Positions 18,434 to 28,746 of a stretch of DNA of 64,000 bases are shown here, in pieces (position 1 is the stretch's first letter; each line of letters opens with the position of its first letter). Source of the stretch: Candidatus Limnocylindrales bacterium (lineage in GTDB: Bacteria; Desulfobacterota; Binatia; UBA1149; CAITLU01); NCBI GenBank assembly GCA_035626395.1, contig DASPNR010000007.1, positions 1-64,000 on the forward strand, given 5' to 3'. Under the pieces are notes generated by a model, which was given only the letters and a program-made list of their open reading frames with translations, did no database searches and was not told the origin of the DNA. The translations under genes were made by a program, and so were the position numbers.

Positions 18434-20056
18434 TCAGGCGCGGACGCGGGCGCCGGCGCGGACTCGCATCGCTGCCAGCAAGGCCAGCACCGCCATGCAG
18501 GCGTAGAGAAACACGTCTCCGTACTCGCGGTAGAATGACCAGCTCCTGCGCATGAGCACCGTCTCCACCGCCACGTCGGGCTCGAACAGCGGCGTGACCG
18601 GCCCGACGTGGCCCTGCGCCGTGATGAACGCCGATATGCCCGTATTGGTCGACCGCACCATCGGCATGCGATTCTCCACCGAACGCAGAGCCGCCATCGC
18701 AAGGTGCTGATCGGGAGCGGCGGTGTCGCCGTACCACGCGTCGTTGCTGATGTTGACGAGGAAATCGATGCCTTCGACGGCAAACCGCCGAGTCAGAGCC
18801 GGGAAGATGCCCTCGTAGCAGATGAGCGTGCCGAACCGTGCCGGTCGAAGCGATGCATTCTCGGCGCCGTCCACCGACGGCAGGGCCGTGATCGGCGCCG
18901 ACTCGAAGACGGTATGCTCGGTGCCGCGACCGAACTCGCCGACGGCCTGCACCGCGATGTCCACCCAGCCGAACAGCCCGTGGAGCGGAATGTACTCGCC
19001 GAAAGGCACGAGCTGGATCTTGTCGTACGGCCCCTGGACCGAGCCGTCCGCGCGCACCAGCCAGGCCTGGTTGTACGGCGTGGGCTGATCATCGTCGCCG
19101 AGTGCCAGTCCTGGCGCGCCGACGAGCATGTCCACACCGCGCCGTCTGGTGAACTCGGCCAGACGCGAGGTGCGTTCGTCGAGGCTGAAGTAGAACGGCA
19201 ATGCCGCTTCGGGCCAGACGAGCAAGCGCGCGCCCTGGTCGGCCGCCTGCTCGGACAGATCGAGGTAGCGCTGCAGGATCTGGTCCTGGTACTGCACATC
19301 CCACTTCTGACTCTGCGCCACATTGCCCTGGACGACGCCCACGCGCAGCGCGCCCTCGTACGGCTGCGCGTCGAGCATGCGGATGCGCAGCGACCCGTAT
19401 GCGAACAGCAGTGACGGCACGCTGACGGCAACCAGGATCAGCGCCCATGCCGGCGCCGCCGCAGTGAAAGTCGCCAGCAGCTGTCGGGACCGGCGTCGCT
19501 GCACGCGCACCCACAGCTCGGCCAGCGCCACGTTCGTCAGAACGATTCCCGCGGAGATCCCGTAGACGCTGGTCCACTCGGCGATCTGGACGATCGGCAG
19601 GTAGTCGATCTGCGAGTATCCGAGCGAGTTCCACGGGAAGCCCGCGATGAAGAACGTGCGCATCCACTCGACGACGACCCACACCACCGGCGCCGCCAGC
19701 AGGCGGCTGATGCGGGCCGCCGCCAGCCACTCCAGCCCCGCCGCGAAGAACGTGAAGGAGTAGGCCGCAACGGCGGCAAGCAGGAACCAGATGACGGTGG
19801 CGAGCGCCGGAGTGATGGTCGTGAAATTGCTGATGGTGTCGGGGATCCAGTAGAGCGTGGCAAGGTAGAAGACGAAGCCGGCGACCCAGCCGAAGCCCGC
19901 GGCAGCGCGCACCGACTGCCGGCGCAGCCCGATCAGCAGCGGCACCAGTGCGAACCACGCGACCCAGCCGAGCCACACGCGCGGAAAGGCGAGCGTCAGC
20001 AGCGCGCCGCTGGCGGCGGCGAGCGCGATCTTCTGCAGTCGCAGCGACGGCCTCAT
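18434..20056 (-). CDS. lnt: Apolipoprotein N-acyltransferase
   Basis: Lnt transfers the third acyl chain from phospholipid to the N-terminal Cys of lipoproteins in the inner membrane. The 540-residue protein has about six N-terminal membrane segments and a nitrilase-like domain (about residues 225-500). The catalytic triad is visible as Glu in LLVWPEAALPF, Lys in GPYDKIQLVPFGEY and Cys in GTLICYEGIFP. There is a final C-terminal membrane helix. The start at ATG 20056 overlaps the ybeY stop as ATGA. The longer upstream frame is Arg-rich antisense-like sequence inside ybeY and was dropped. It is the last gene of the minus-strand run. Confidence 0.95.
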   Translation of the reverse strand: MRPSLRLQKIALAAASGALLTLAFPRVWLGWVAWFALVPLLIGLRRQSVRAAAGFGWVAGFVFYLATLYWIPDTISNFTTITPALATVIWFLLAAVAAYSFTFFAAGLEWLAAARISRLLAAPVVWVVVEWMRTFFIAGFPWNSLGYSQIDYLPIVQIAEWTSVYGISAGIVLTNVALAELWVRVQRRRSRQLLATFTAAAPAWALILVAVSVPSLLFAYGSLRIRMLDAQPYEGALRVGVVQGNVAQSQKWDVQYQDQILQRYLDLSEQAADQGARLLVWPEAALPFYFSLDERTSRLAEFTRRRGVDMLVGAPGLALGDDDQPTPYNQAWLVRADGSVQGPYDKIQLVPFGEYIPLHGLFGWVDIAVQAVGEFGRGTEHTVFESAPITALPSVDGAENASLRPARFGTLICYEGIFPALTRRFAVEGIDFLVNISNDAWYGDTAAPDQHLAMAALRSVENRMPMVRSTNTGISAFITAQGHVGPVTPLFEPDVAVETVLMRRSWSFYREYGDVFLYACMAVLALLAAMRVRAGARVRA

Positions 20057-20508
20057 CCGGTTGCGCAGCCGATGCCGCGATCGTGCAGGGCAAACGCGAG
20101 GCGCCGCTCCTCGGCCTGCATCACGCGCGCATCCTCGTCGACCTCGTGATCGAAGCCGAGAAGATGGAGGAGGCCGTGAAGGATGAGGCGCGCCAGCTCC
20201 TCTTCGTCGGTCCAGCCGCCGTCGCGGGCCTGCACGCGCAGCTTCTGCGCGGAGACGACGACGTCGCCGAGAAGGCCGCTGGCAAGCGGGAGCCCTTCTC
20301 CTTCGAGCTGCGAAAAGGACAGGACGTCGGTGGCTTTGTCTTTGCCGCGCCACTGCGCGTTGAGCTCGCGGATGCGCTCGTCATCGACCAGCACCACCGT
20401 GAGCTCGCAATCCGCGCGCTCGAGCAGCTCGAGCAGCGCGGCCGCCACGCGCTCGGCGGCGGCGGCCAGCGATGCGTCCCCGGTCTCGTCGATGATGTCG
20501 GCGGGCAT
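20053..20508 (-). CDS. ybeY: Endoribonuclease YbeY, rRNA maturation factor
   Basis: A 151-residue single-domain metalloprotein. It has the zinc-binding motif HGLLHLLGFDHE and the upstream TDVLSFSQLEGEG strand typical of YbeY, which takes part in 16S rRNA 3' maturation and ribosome quality control. It starts at ATG 20508 about 25 nt after phoH and overlaps lnt by four bases. The phoH-ybeY-lnt order is widely conserved in proteobacteria. Confidence 0.95.
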   Translation of the reverse strand: MPADIIDETGDASLAAAAERVAAALLELLERADCELTVVLVDDERIRELNAQWRGKDKATDVLSFSQLEGEGLPLASGLLGDVVVSAQKLRVQARDGGWTDEEELARLILHGLLHLLGFDHEVDEDARVMQAEERRLAFALHDRGIGCATG

Positions 20509-20532
20509 GATGCGCGGCGAGCCGGCGACCGC

Positions 20533-21429
20533 TCAGCGGCGGGGCGCGCGCGCCGGCTTGGAATCCTCGTAGGCGGTGATGATGCGCTTGACCAGCGGGT
20601 GGCGCACGACGTCGCGGTCGTCGAACTCGATGAACGAGATCTCTTCGATGGAGCCGAGCACCTGCCAGGCATCGCGCAGGCCCGAGCCCTGCCCGACCGG
20701 CAGATCGATCTGCGTGACGTCGCCCGTGACCACCGCCTTGGATTCGAAGCCCAGGCGCGTCAGAAACATCTTCATCTGCTCGCGCGTCGTGTTCTGCGCC
20801 TCGTCCAGGATGACGAACGCGCTGTTGAGCGTGCGGCCGCGCATGAACGCCAGCGGCGCCACCTCGATGGTGCCGCGATCGAGCATCGTCTGCGCCTTCT
20901 CCAGGCTGACCATGTCGTGCAGCGCATCGTAGAGAGGACGCAGGTACGGGTTGACCTTCTCGGCAAGATCGCCCGGAAGGAACCCCAGCTTCTCTCCGGC
21001 TTCCACCGCCGGGCGCGTCAGGATGATGCGCGAGAACTTGCCGCGGAACAGGTCGGCCACCGCCATCGCCATGGCCAGGTACGTCTTGCCCGTGCCGGCA
21101 GGGCCGATGGCGAACGTCAGGTCGTGCTTGCGGATGGCCTCGACGTAGCGCCGCTGGTTGACCGTCTTGGGAACGATCTCCTTGCCGCGCGCGGAGACGA
21201 AGACCGCGTCCCTGTAGACCTCCTCGAGCGTCGCCGTGCGCGACGCGCCCAGGATCTCGATGGCGCGCTGCACGTCGGAGAGCCCGATCGGATGCCCGCG
21301 CGAGAGCATGTCGTAGAGCTCGCGCAGCACGCGCGCGGCCAGCTCGACCTCGTGCTCGTAGCCTTCGATGCGAACACCGCGCTCGGTCATCGCGATGCCG
21401 ACCTTGAGCGCGCTCTCGATGGCGCGCAC
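20533..21429 (-). CDS. phoH: PhoH family ATPase (YbeZ-like); start uncertain
   Basis: A P-loop ATPase with Walker A GPAGTGKT, Walker B FVILDEAQN and the LTRPAVEAGEKLGFLPGD segment of PhoH/YbeZ proteins, which act with YbeY in RNA metabolism. Homology begins earlier than the start given here: LEFGDPRRLHELFGSHDEN reads in frame from 21486 and belongs to the family's N-terminus. No ATG, GTG or TTG lies just before it. The only upstream in-frame start is an ATG at 21660, inside alaS. The GTG at 21429 is the first conventional start after alaS ends but trims conserved residues, so the true 5' end is open. Confidence 0.85.
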   Translation of the reverse strand: MRAIESALKVGIAMTERGVRIEGYEHEVELAARVLRELYDMLSRGHPIGLSDVQRAIEILGASRTATLEEVYRDAVFVSARGKEIVPKTVNQRRYVEAIRKHDLTFAIGPAGTGKTYLAMAMAVADLFRGKFSRIILTRPAVEAGEKLGFLPGDLAEKVNPYLRPLYDALHDMVSLEKAQTMLDRGTIEVAPLAFMRGRTLNSAFVILDEAQNTTREQMKMFLTRLGFESKAVVTGDVTQIDLPVGQGSGLRDAWQVLGSIEEISFIEFDDRDVVRHPLVKRIITAYEDSKPARAPRR

Positions 21430-21487
21430 GTTCTCGTCGTGGCTGCCGAACAGCTCGTGGAGACGGCGCGGGTCGCCGAACTCGAGG

Positions 21488-24133
21488 CTAGACGAGGATT
21501 TCGTTGGCTTTCTCCAGCAGCGCCGGGATGCCGCCCGGGTTCTTGCCGCCCGCCTGGGCGAAATCGGGCTTGCCGCCGCCGCGGCCGTCCACCAGCGGCG
21601 CCAGCTGCTTGATGATTTCGCCGGCGTTGTAGCGCCTCGTCTGATCGGGCGAGACGGCAACGAGCAGCGAGACGCTACCGTCGGTGGCGCCGGTCAGCAC
21701 CACGACGCTGGCGCCGAGGCGCTCACGCAGGCGGTCGGAGATCGTGCGCAGCCCCTTGCCGTCGATGTCGTCGACGCGTGCGACGACCGCCGAAGCGTAG
21801 CCGTCGGCGATCTTGCGCGCCGAGCCGGCAAGCTCGGCGACGACGTCGCGCGAGGTTCCCTGCGCCGCACGCGCCAGCTTCTTCTCGAGCTCGCGCTGCT
21901 CGGCCAGCAGCTTCTCAATGCGGCCGATCGCGTCCTCTTCGCGAATGCGCAGCGTGCGCGCGATCTCCTTGAGGATCTCGTCGCGGCGCTGCACCAGCGC
22001 GAACGCCTCGCCGCCGGTGGTCGCCTCGACGCGCCGCACGCCCGCGGCCACGCCGGTCTCCGCGGTGACGCGCAGCAACCCGATGTCGCCGGTGCGCGAG
22101 ACGTGCGTGCCGCCGCACAGCTCCACCGAATAGTCGCCCATTTTCACCACGCGCACGCTGTCGCCGTACTTCTCGCCGAAGAAGGCCAGCGCGCCGGCCT
22201 TGAGGGCGTCCTCGTACGGCATCTCGGTCTCGTAGACTTCGAGATTGCTGCGGATGGCCTGGTTGGCCTCCGTCTCGATGTCGGCGAGCTTTTCGTCGGA
22301 GACCGGGCCCGAGTGGTTGAAGTCGAAACGGAAGCGCGAGGCTTCCACGAGCGAGCCCTGCTGATGGACGTTGTGCCCCAGATGATGGCGCAGCGCCGCG
22401 TGCAGCAGGTGCGTGGCCGAGTGGTTCAGGCGCACGGCCTGGCGGCGCTCGGCATCGATGGTGAGCTGGACTTCGTCGCCGACGGCCACGCGGCCGCGCT
22501 CAACGCGGATCAGGTGCACGGTCACGTCGGGCGCCGGCTTTTGCGTATCGAGCACGCGCGCGACCGAGCCGTCGCGAGTCTCGATGGTTCCGGTGTCGCC
22601 GATCTGGCCGCCCGACTCGCCGTAGAACGGCGTGAGCGTCGTGGTCAGCTCGCCCTCCTCGCCCTGGGCGAGCGAGCCTACCAGCTGTCCGCCACGCGCA
22701 AGGCCGGTCACCTGCGATTCGGTCGTGGTGGCGAAGGGGCCGGCAAACCGGACGCCGCCGCGCTCGCGCGCGGCCGCCACCAGCAGCGTGTAGTCCTTGG
22801 GCCCGCCCCTGGCGGCATGCGCGCCGCGGGCACGCTCGCGCTGCTGCTCGAGCGCGGCCTCGAAGCCTTCGCGGTCCACGGCCACGCCGCGCGAGCGCAG
22901 GATGTCCTCGGTCATGTCGAGCGGGAAACCGTAGGTGTCGTAGAGACGGAATGCCACGTCGCCGGGAAGCTTCGTCGATGCGCCGAGCCGCCCGACCTCG
23001 CTCTCCAGATGCACGAGGCCGCGGTCGAGCGTGTCGGCGAAGCGCTCTTCCTCCTCGCGCACGGTGTCGAGGATCTTCTTGCGGTTCTCGAACAGCTCGC
23101 GGTACGCATCGCCCATCGTTTCGACGACGGCGTCGCAGATCTTGTAGAGGAAGGCGTCGGGCAGCCCGAGGTTCTTGCCGTGGCGGGCGGCGCGGCGCAG
23201 GAGGCGGCGCAGGACGTAGCCGCGGCCTTCGTTGGAGGGCTCGATGCCGTCGACGATCATGAAGGAGACCGCGCGGCTGTGGTCGGCCAGGACGCGGAAC
23301 GAGATGTCCTTGTCCGGATCGACGTCGTAGACCCTGCCCGACAGCTCCTCGGCGCGCGTGATCAAAGCGCGCAGCAGCGACCCATCGTAGTTGCCGGCAA
23401 CGCCTTCCAGCACGGCCGCCACGCGCTCCAGGCCCATGCCGGTGTCTACGTGCTTGGCCGGCAGCTCATGCAGCGCGCCCGATTCATCGCGCGAATACTG
23501 GATGAAGACGAGGTTCCAGAGCTCCAGGAAACGCGCGCAGCCTTCGTTGACGTCGCACTTGTGGCCCACCACGTGCTGCATGTCGCACGCGGCGGCGCCG
23601 CGATCGATGTGGATCTCCGAGCAGGGGCCGCAGGGGCCCGTATCGCCCATCTCCCAGAAGTTGTCCTTCTCGTCGAAACGGCGCACGCGGTCGTGACCGA
23701 TGTCGGTGACCGTCTTCCACAGCTCCTCGGCCTCGTCGTCGGTGCGGTAGACGGTGGCGTAGAGCTTGTCCTTGGGCAGCTTCCAGACCTCGGTCAGCAG
23801 CTCCCAGGCCCAGAGGATCGCGTCGCGCTTGTAGTAGTCGCCGAAGGACCAGTTGCCGAGCATCTCGAAGAGCGTGTGGTGGTAGGTGTCGCGGCCGACG
23901 TCTTCGAGGTCGTTATGCTTGCCCGAGATGCGAAGGCACTTCTGCGAATCGGCCACGCGCGGCGAGGGCGCCTTGGCATTGCCGAGGAAGACATCCTTGA
24001 ACTGCACCATCCCCGCGTTCGTGAACATGAGCGTGGGGTCGCCGAGCGGCACGATGGGCGCGCTCGGCACGATCAGATGGTTCTTGGACTCGAAGAATTC
24101 GAGAAAGCTTTTGCGGACTTCTGCGCCCTTCAC
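21488..24133 (-). CDS. alaS: Alanyl-tRNA synthetase
   Basis: An 881-residue class II synthetase, close to the family's usual length. It has the N-terminal catalytic core (SAPIVPLGDPTLMFTNAGM, TYHHTLFEMLGNWSFGDYY, SMIVDGIEPSNEGRGYVLRR). The editing domain carries the zinc motifs HSATHLLHAALRHHLG and CGGTHVSRTGDIG, and the C-Ala domain ends in DGRGGGKPDFAQAGG. It charges tRNA-Ala and hydrolyses mischarged Ser/Gly. Translation starts at GTG 24133, 15 nt after recX. The recX-alaS linkage is common in Gram-negative bacteria. Confidence 0.96.
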   Translation of the reverse strand: MKGAEVRKSFLEFFESKNHLIVPSAPIVPLGDPTLMFTNAGMVQFKDVFLGNAKAPSPRVADSQKCLRISGKHNDLEDVGRDTYHHTLFEMLGNWSFGDYYKRDAILWAWELLTEVWKLPKDKLYATVYRTDDEAEELWKTVTDIGHDRVRRFDEKDNFWEMGDTGPCGPCSEIHIDRGAAACDMQHVVGHKCDVNEGCARFLELWNLVFIQYSRDESGALHELPAKHVDTGMGLERVAAVLEGVAGNYDGSLLRALITRAEELSGRVYDVDPDKDISFRVLADHSRAVSFMIVDGIEPSNEGRGYVLRRLLRRAARHGKNLGLPDAFLYKICDAVVETMGDAYRELFENRKKILDTVREEEERFADTLDRGLVHLESEVGRLGASTKLPGDVAFRLYDTYGFPLDMTEDILRSRGVAVDREGFEAALEQQRERARGAHAARGGPKDYTLLVAAARERGGVRFAGPFATTTESQVTGLARGGQLVGSLAQGEEGELTTTLTPFYGESGGQIGDTGTIETRDGSVARVLDTQKPAPDVTVHLIRVERGRVAVGDEVQLTIDAERRQAVRLNHSATHLLHAALRHHLGHNVHQQGSLVEASRFRFDFNHSGPVSDEKLADIETEANQAIRSNLEVYETEMPYEDALKAGALAFFGEKYGDSVRVVKMGDYSVELCGGTHVSRTGDIGLLRVTAETGVAAGVRRVEATTGGEAFALVQRRDEILKEIARTLRIREEDAIGRIEKLLAEQRELEKKLARAAQGTSRDVVAELAGSARKIADGYASAVVARVDDIDGKGLRTISDRLRERLGASVVVLTGATDGSVSLLVAVSPDQTRRYNAGEIIKQLAPLVDGRGGGKPDFAQAGGKNPGGIPALLEKANEILV

Positions 24134-24148
24134 AGCCGCTGGGCCATA

Positions 24149-24721
24149 CTAGGAAACGTCCAGCAAGTCACGTACGAGCCCGGACGGGTAGCCGCGCGCA
24201 ACCATGGTGCGGAAAATGCGCGCGCGTTCTTCTTGCGAGAGCTCGTCGACGCTCGCCGGCAGGCCCTCGTGCGTGGCGTGACGCCGGAGCAACCCCGCAA
24301 GAAGGGTCTCGGCGCTCCGTCGCTCCTCGTGCTCGGCCACCGTCTCGGCAACCACATCGGCCGCGATTTTCGGCGCAATCCCGCGAGCGGCAAGCTCGGC
24401 GATGATGCGGTGCCGCCCGTTGCCGCCGCGCTCGAAGCGGTTGCGGGTGTAGCGGCGGGCCCACGCATCGTCGTCGATCATGCCCAGCTCGCGCAGGCGG
24501 GCAATGGCCGCATCCGTCTCGGCGCTGCCCCACATGCCGTCGAGCTTCTCGCGCAGCGCCGCCTCCGGATAGGAGCGGCGTGCGAGGAAGATGAGCCCAG
24601 CCTCCACGGCGTTCGTCGCCTGCGAGGGCGACATCGGCCGGGGCCGTGAGCGCGGCCCGCGAAGCTTCTGCTTGCGTCCATCGCCGCCGGCCATCGTGGG
24701 GTCGTGCTTCTGCTTGCGCAT
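24149..24721 (-). CDS. recX: Regulatory protein RecX
   Basis: A 190-residue, Arg-rich protein with the RecX three-helix repeats: LIFLARRSYPEAALREKL, MIDDDAWARRYTRNRFERGG and the C-terminal LSQEERARIFRTMVARGYP. RecX caps RecA filaments and limits recombinase activity. The start was set at ATG 24721 (another ATG lies at 24694); a longer frame to 24853 would run back into recA. It is the gene immediately after recA, 73 nt downstream, which supports the call. Confidence 0.88.
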   Translation of the reverse strand: MRKQKHDPTMAGGDGRKQKLRGPRSRPRPMSPSQATNAVEAGLIFLARRSYPEAALREKLDGMWGSAETDAAIARLRELGMIDDDAWARRYTRNRFERGGNGRHRIIAELAARGIAPKIAADVVAETVAEHEERRSAETLLAGLLRRHATHEGLPASVDELSQEERARIFRTMVARGYPSGLVRDLLDVS

Positions 24722-24794
24722 GTTGCACTCGGCCGCGGGCGCGTCGAAAGAGCAGCGCTCCTTCGACGAGCCCGCGTATCGCTTTCGGCAACCC

Positions 24795-25892
<1,098 letters not shown>

Positions 25893-25910
25893 CGTCCTTC
25901 CTCTCCTTAC

Positions 25911-25928
25911 CGGGCGCGCCAGCGCCCG
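25911..25928 (-). repeat. Stem-loop in the thpR-recA spacer
   Basis: CGGGCGC-GCCA-GCGCCCG is a perfect seven-pair GC stem with a four-base loop, just upstream of the recA ribosome-binding site. There is no T-run, so it is not a standard intrinsic terminator. It might stabilise the recA message or attenuate read-through from thpR. Confidence 0.4.
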
Positions 25929-25997
25929 ATTCCTCACCGGCGCATCGTGTGCGGCCGGGTCGTCTTGCCGATCGCTCCTGCGACCGGAGTCCTCTTC

Positions 25998-26651
25998 CTA
26001 CTGCAGCCCGTTGGCGTCTGGGCGGTCCTTTGGCAGCTCGAATGCTGCCAAGCTTTCGTACATCGATCCTCCCGGAGAGAGCCGGCTGCGAACCAGCTCC
26101 ACGCGATCGATGGTGTCTTCTCCGAAGTCGTGCTCGCGCATGCGATCGAGCAGGTACGCCATCGGCGGCGTCTCGCGCGGCGAGCCCTTGGGCACGCGAC
26201 GTGGCACCGCGGGCGTGCTGCGTACTCGCCCGAGCGTCAGATGAGGCGTGAATCTGCGCGACTCGCGCGCAAAGCCCAGCGGCTCCAGTGCGTTCTCGAC
26301 GCCGGCGGCCAGGCGCGCCAGCGAGCCTTCGTCGCGCAGTGCCACCGCGACGACGCGCGGCTGGCTGGCCGGCGGCAGCGTCATCAGCCCGATGGCCGCG
26401 ACCCGGAACGGCGGCACTTCGAGGAAGACCGGCTCGAGCGCCTTCAGCAGCTCTTCGATGCGGTCGGAGGCGACGTCGCCGAGGAACTTGAGCGTGGCGT
26501 GCCAGCTCTCGGGCTGGGTCCAGCTGACGCGCCAGCGGCTTTGCTCGGCGGTGGTCTTGAGCTCCTGCAGGGTCTGCAGAATCCCCTCGGCGATATTGTC
26601 GCCGACGCGCACCGCCACGAAGCAGCGGAAGTTTTCGGCGGCTGCGGTCAT
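25998..26651 (-). CDS. thpR: RNA 2',3'-cyclic phosphodiesterase
   Basis: A 217-residue 2H phosphoesterase with the two catalytic His motifs HATLKFLG (near residue 43) and HLTLGRV (near residue 131). These hydrolyse 2',3'-cyclic phosphates on RNA ends. The start at ATG 26651 overlaps the cinA stop by ATGA; longer upstream frames are antisense-like. The neighbours cinA and recA match the common cinA-thpR-recA order of deltaproteobacteria. Confidence 0.92.
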   Translation of the reverse strand: MTAAAENFRCFVAVRVGDNIAEGILQTLQELKTTAEQSRWRVSWTQPESWHATLKFLGDVASDRIEELLKALEPVFLEVPPFRVAAIGLMTLPPASQPRVVAVALRDEGSLARLAAGVENALEPLGFARESRRFTPHLTLGRVRSTPAVPRRVPKGSPRETPPMAYLLDRMREHDFGEDTIDRVELVRSRLSPGGSMYESLAAFELPKDRPDANGLQ

Positions 26652-28090
26652 CCGATGCTTGCTCCGGTGGTGGTGGCGTCGGGAGACGCAGCGCTGGTTG
26701 ATGTTGCCGGCGGTACGGACGCGTCGCCCTGCGAGCGGCCGCCGCGCCTGACGCGCGAGCTCAGCTGGCCCGGCTCGAGCGGCGGAAGGCCGAGCAGATG
26801 GCGGCGGACCCAGTCCAGCGCGACCTGCGTAGTGAGGATCTTGATCCAGTCGCGGCTTCCCCACAGCGCGTAGACCTTCGCGTCCACGTCGTACTCGTTG
26901 CCGCCGGTGCGCCATGCCAGTGCCATGGCCACCGTGCCCACGGGCCTGTCGGGCGTGCCGCCGCCGGGGCCGGCGATGCCGCTGGTCGCGACGGCAAGAT
27001 CGGCGCGGCAGCGCTGCGCCGCGCCGAGCGCCATCTCCGCGACCGTCTCGGCGCTGACGGCGCCGTGCTCCTGCAGAGTCTGTCTGCTCACACCGAGCAG
27101 GTGTTCTTTCAGACTGTTGCTGTAGGCGACAAGGCCACCTTTGTAATACGCCGAGCTGCCGGCGACGTCGGTCAGGCGGCTGCCCAGCAGGCCGCCGGTG
27201 CAGGACTCGGCGGTGACGATGGTCCTGCCCGCCCTGGTCAGCAGCTCACCAACCACTTCCTCCATGGACGCGTCGCCTTCGGCGTAGATGGCCGCGCCGA
27301 GCCGCTCGCGCACGACCGCTGCGAGTCGGTCGAGATTGGCAGTGGCAGTCGATTCGTTTCCGGCGACGCTGACGCGCACCGAGATCTTGGGAAAGCTGGC
27401 GCGGAAGGCCAGGCGGCCTTGGCCGGCAGGAATGGCGCCCTCCAGCGCTTCATCGAGCGCCGATTCGGGCAGGCCGAAGGTCTGGAACGTGCGCGAGACG
27501 ACGACGCGGCCCGGCTCGATCCGCTCGGCCAGCCACGGCATGACCGAGGCCTCGAACATCGCCGTCATCTCCCGCGGAACTCCCGGCAGGACGATGCCGT
27601 ACGCGGCGCCGCGGTCCGCACGCATTGGAACTCCGGCATCGCCGGTGATGCCGATGCGGAGCCGATAGCCGGGCGCGGTGCCGACGGGATTGTCGATGAC
27701 GTCGGCGCCGGCCGGGATCATCGCCTGGCGCAGGTTGTTCTCCGGCATCGCGCGGCCGCGGGCGCGGAACATCTCGCGGATGCGCTCGGCCTGCCGCTCG
27801 TCCATGGACAGGTCGACCCCGGCCACGCGGGCAACGGTCTGTGTGGTCAGGTCGTCGCTGGTCGGGCCCAGGCCGCCGGTGGAGAGAACGACGTCGGCGC
27901 GGGCGATCGCCGACTCCCACGCCCACTGGATCCGGTCCACGTCGTCGCTGACTGCCAGAATGGCCACGACGTCGATGCCGAGGCTCGCGAGGCGGTCGGC
28001 GATCCAGGAGGAGTTCGTGTCCACGGTGCGTCCGCCGACGATCTCGTCGCCGGTGGAAAGGATGGCAGCGGTGCGAACGATCTCCGACAT
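26648..28090 (-). CDS. cinA: CinA-family protein, nicotinamide mononucleotide amidase domain
   Basis: A 480-residue two-domain protein. The N-terminal MoaB/COG1058 half has ILSTGDEIVGGRTVDTNS, LSTGGLGPTSDD and GIVLPGVPREM. The C-terminal PncC-type half has VTAESCTGGLLGSRLTDV, the catalytic Ser in ESCTGG, and SGIAGPGGG. CinA recycles NAD by deamidating NMN and removing pyridine nucleotide by-products. The start was chosen at ATG 28090 with AAGG upstream, rather than a TTG at 28114. Confidence 0.94.
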   Translation of the reverse strand: MSEIVRTAAILSTGDEIVGGRTVDTNSSWIADRLASLGIDVVAILAVSDDVDRIQWAWESAIARADVVLSTGGLGPTSDDLTTQTVARVAGVDLSMDERQAERIREMFRARGRAMPENNLRQAMIPAGADVIDNPVGTAPGYRLRIGITGDAGVPMRADRGAAYGIVLPGVPREMTAMFEASVMPWLAERIEPGRVVVSRTFQTFGLPESALDEALEGAIPAGQGRLAFRASFPKISVRVSVAGNESTATANLDRLAAVVRERLGAAIYAEGDASMEEVVGELLTRAGRTIVTAESCTGGLLGSRLTDVAGSSAYYKGGLVAYSNSLKEHLLGVSRQTLQEHGAVSAETVAEMALGAAQRCRADLAVATSGIAGPGGGTPDRPVGTVAMALAWRTGGNEYDVDAKVYALWGSRDWIKILTTQVALDWVRRHLLGLPPLEPGQLSSRVRRGGRSQGDASVPPATSTSAASPDATTTGASIG

Positions 28091-28159
28091 GGCTTTCGCC
28101 TTTTCTACGCCCAATCTGGAAAGATTGCCAGACCTGCGGGGCGTTCTGCGCTCATCTCA

Positions 28160-28651
28160 TCACAGAATGGGCATGCCGGCCCAGAGGGTCAGCCGCACGG
28201 CCGCGTTGGCGTAGACACCGGCCATCACGTCGTCGAGGACGATGCCATAGCCGCCGGGGAGCCGCTCGAGCTGCCGCGCAGGCGGCGGCTTGATCACATC
28301 GAAGAGGCGGAACCAGAAGAACGCTGCCGCCAGAGTTCCCCATCCCACGGGGAGGAAGGCCATCGTGACGAAATACCCGACCAGCTCGTCGCACACGACG
28401 ACGCCCGGGTCCTTGAGGCCGACGCTTTCGCTCATCGCCTCGGCGGCCCAGATCGCACACGTGACGAGCAGCCCGAGCACGACGATGTAGGTGAAGGGGC
28501 TCGCCACGGCGATCATGGCGATGAACGGCGCCAGGGGCACGGCCACGAGCGTGCCTGCCGTGCCGGGAGCGAACGGCGAGTAGCCGGCGAAGAGACCGGT
28601 CGCGACCAGACGCGTGACGAGGCCCGACTGCTGCTCTTCGGTTGGCGCCAA
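28160..28651 (-). CDS. pgpA: Phosphatidylglycerophosphatase A
   Basis: About 163 residues with four hydrophobic segments and the PgpA motifs GYSPFAPGTAGTL, GVVVCDELVGYF, FFWFRLFDVIKPPP and GIVLDDVMAGVYAN, whose acidic residues bind Mg. PgpA removes the terminal phosphate from phosphatidylglycerophosphate in the inner membrane to give phosphatidylglycerol. The start is not an ATG. TTG 28651 has GGAGGA close upstream and is preferred; TTG 28696 adds 15 residues. It is the first gene of the nine-gene minus-strand run. Confidence 0.92.
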   Translation of the reverse strand: MAPTEEQQSGLVTRLVATGLFAGYSPFAPGTAGTLVAVPLAPFIAMIAVASPFTYIVVLGLLVTCAIWAAEAMSESVGLKDPGVVVCDELVGYFVTMAFLPVGWGTLAAAFFWFRLFDVIKPPPARQLERLPGGYGIVLDDVMAGVYANAAVRLTLWAGMPIL

Positions 28652-28746
28652 GCTTCCTCCGGCCGGGAAGCTACGCGCCACCTCTGCGTTGGGCAATTGC
28701 TTTGGGCACAGTGGCAGCGAAGGCGTTCCGGCACCTTCTGCGAGCG

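Noticed and set aside
21368..24649. A 1093-codon plus-strand frame opposite alaS-recX
   Set aside because: Antisense shadow of alaS; the minus strand encodes an unambiguous full-length alanyl-tRNA synthetase.
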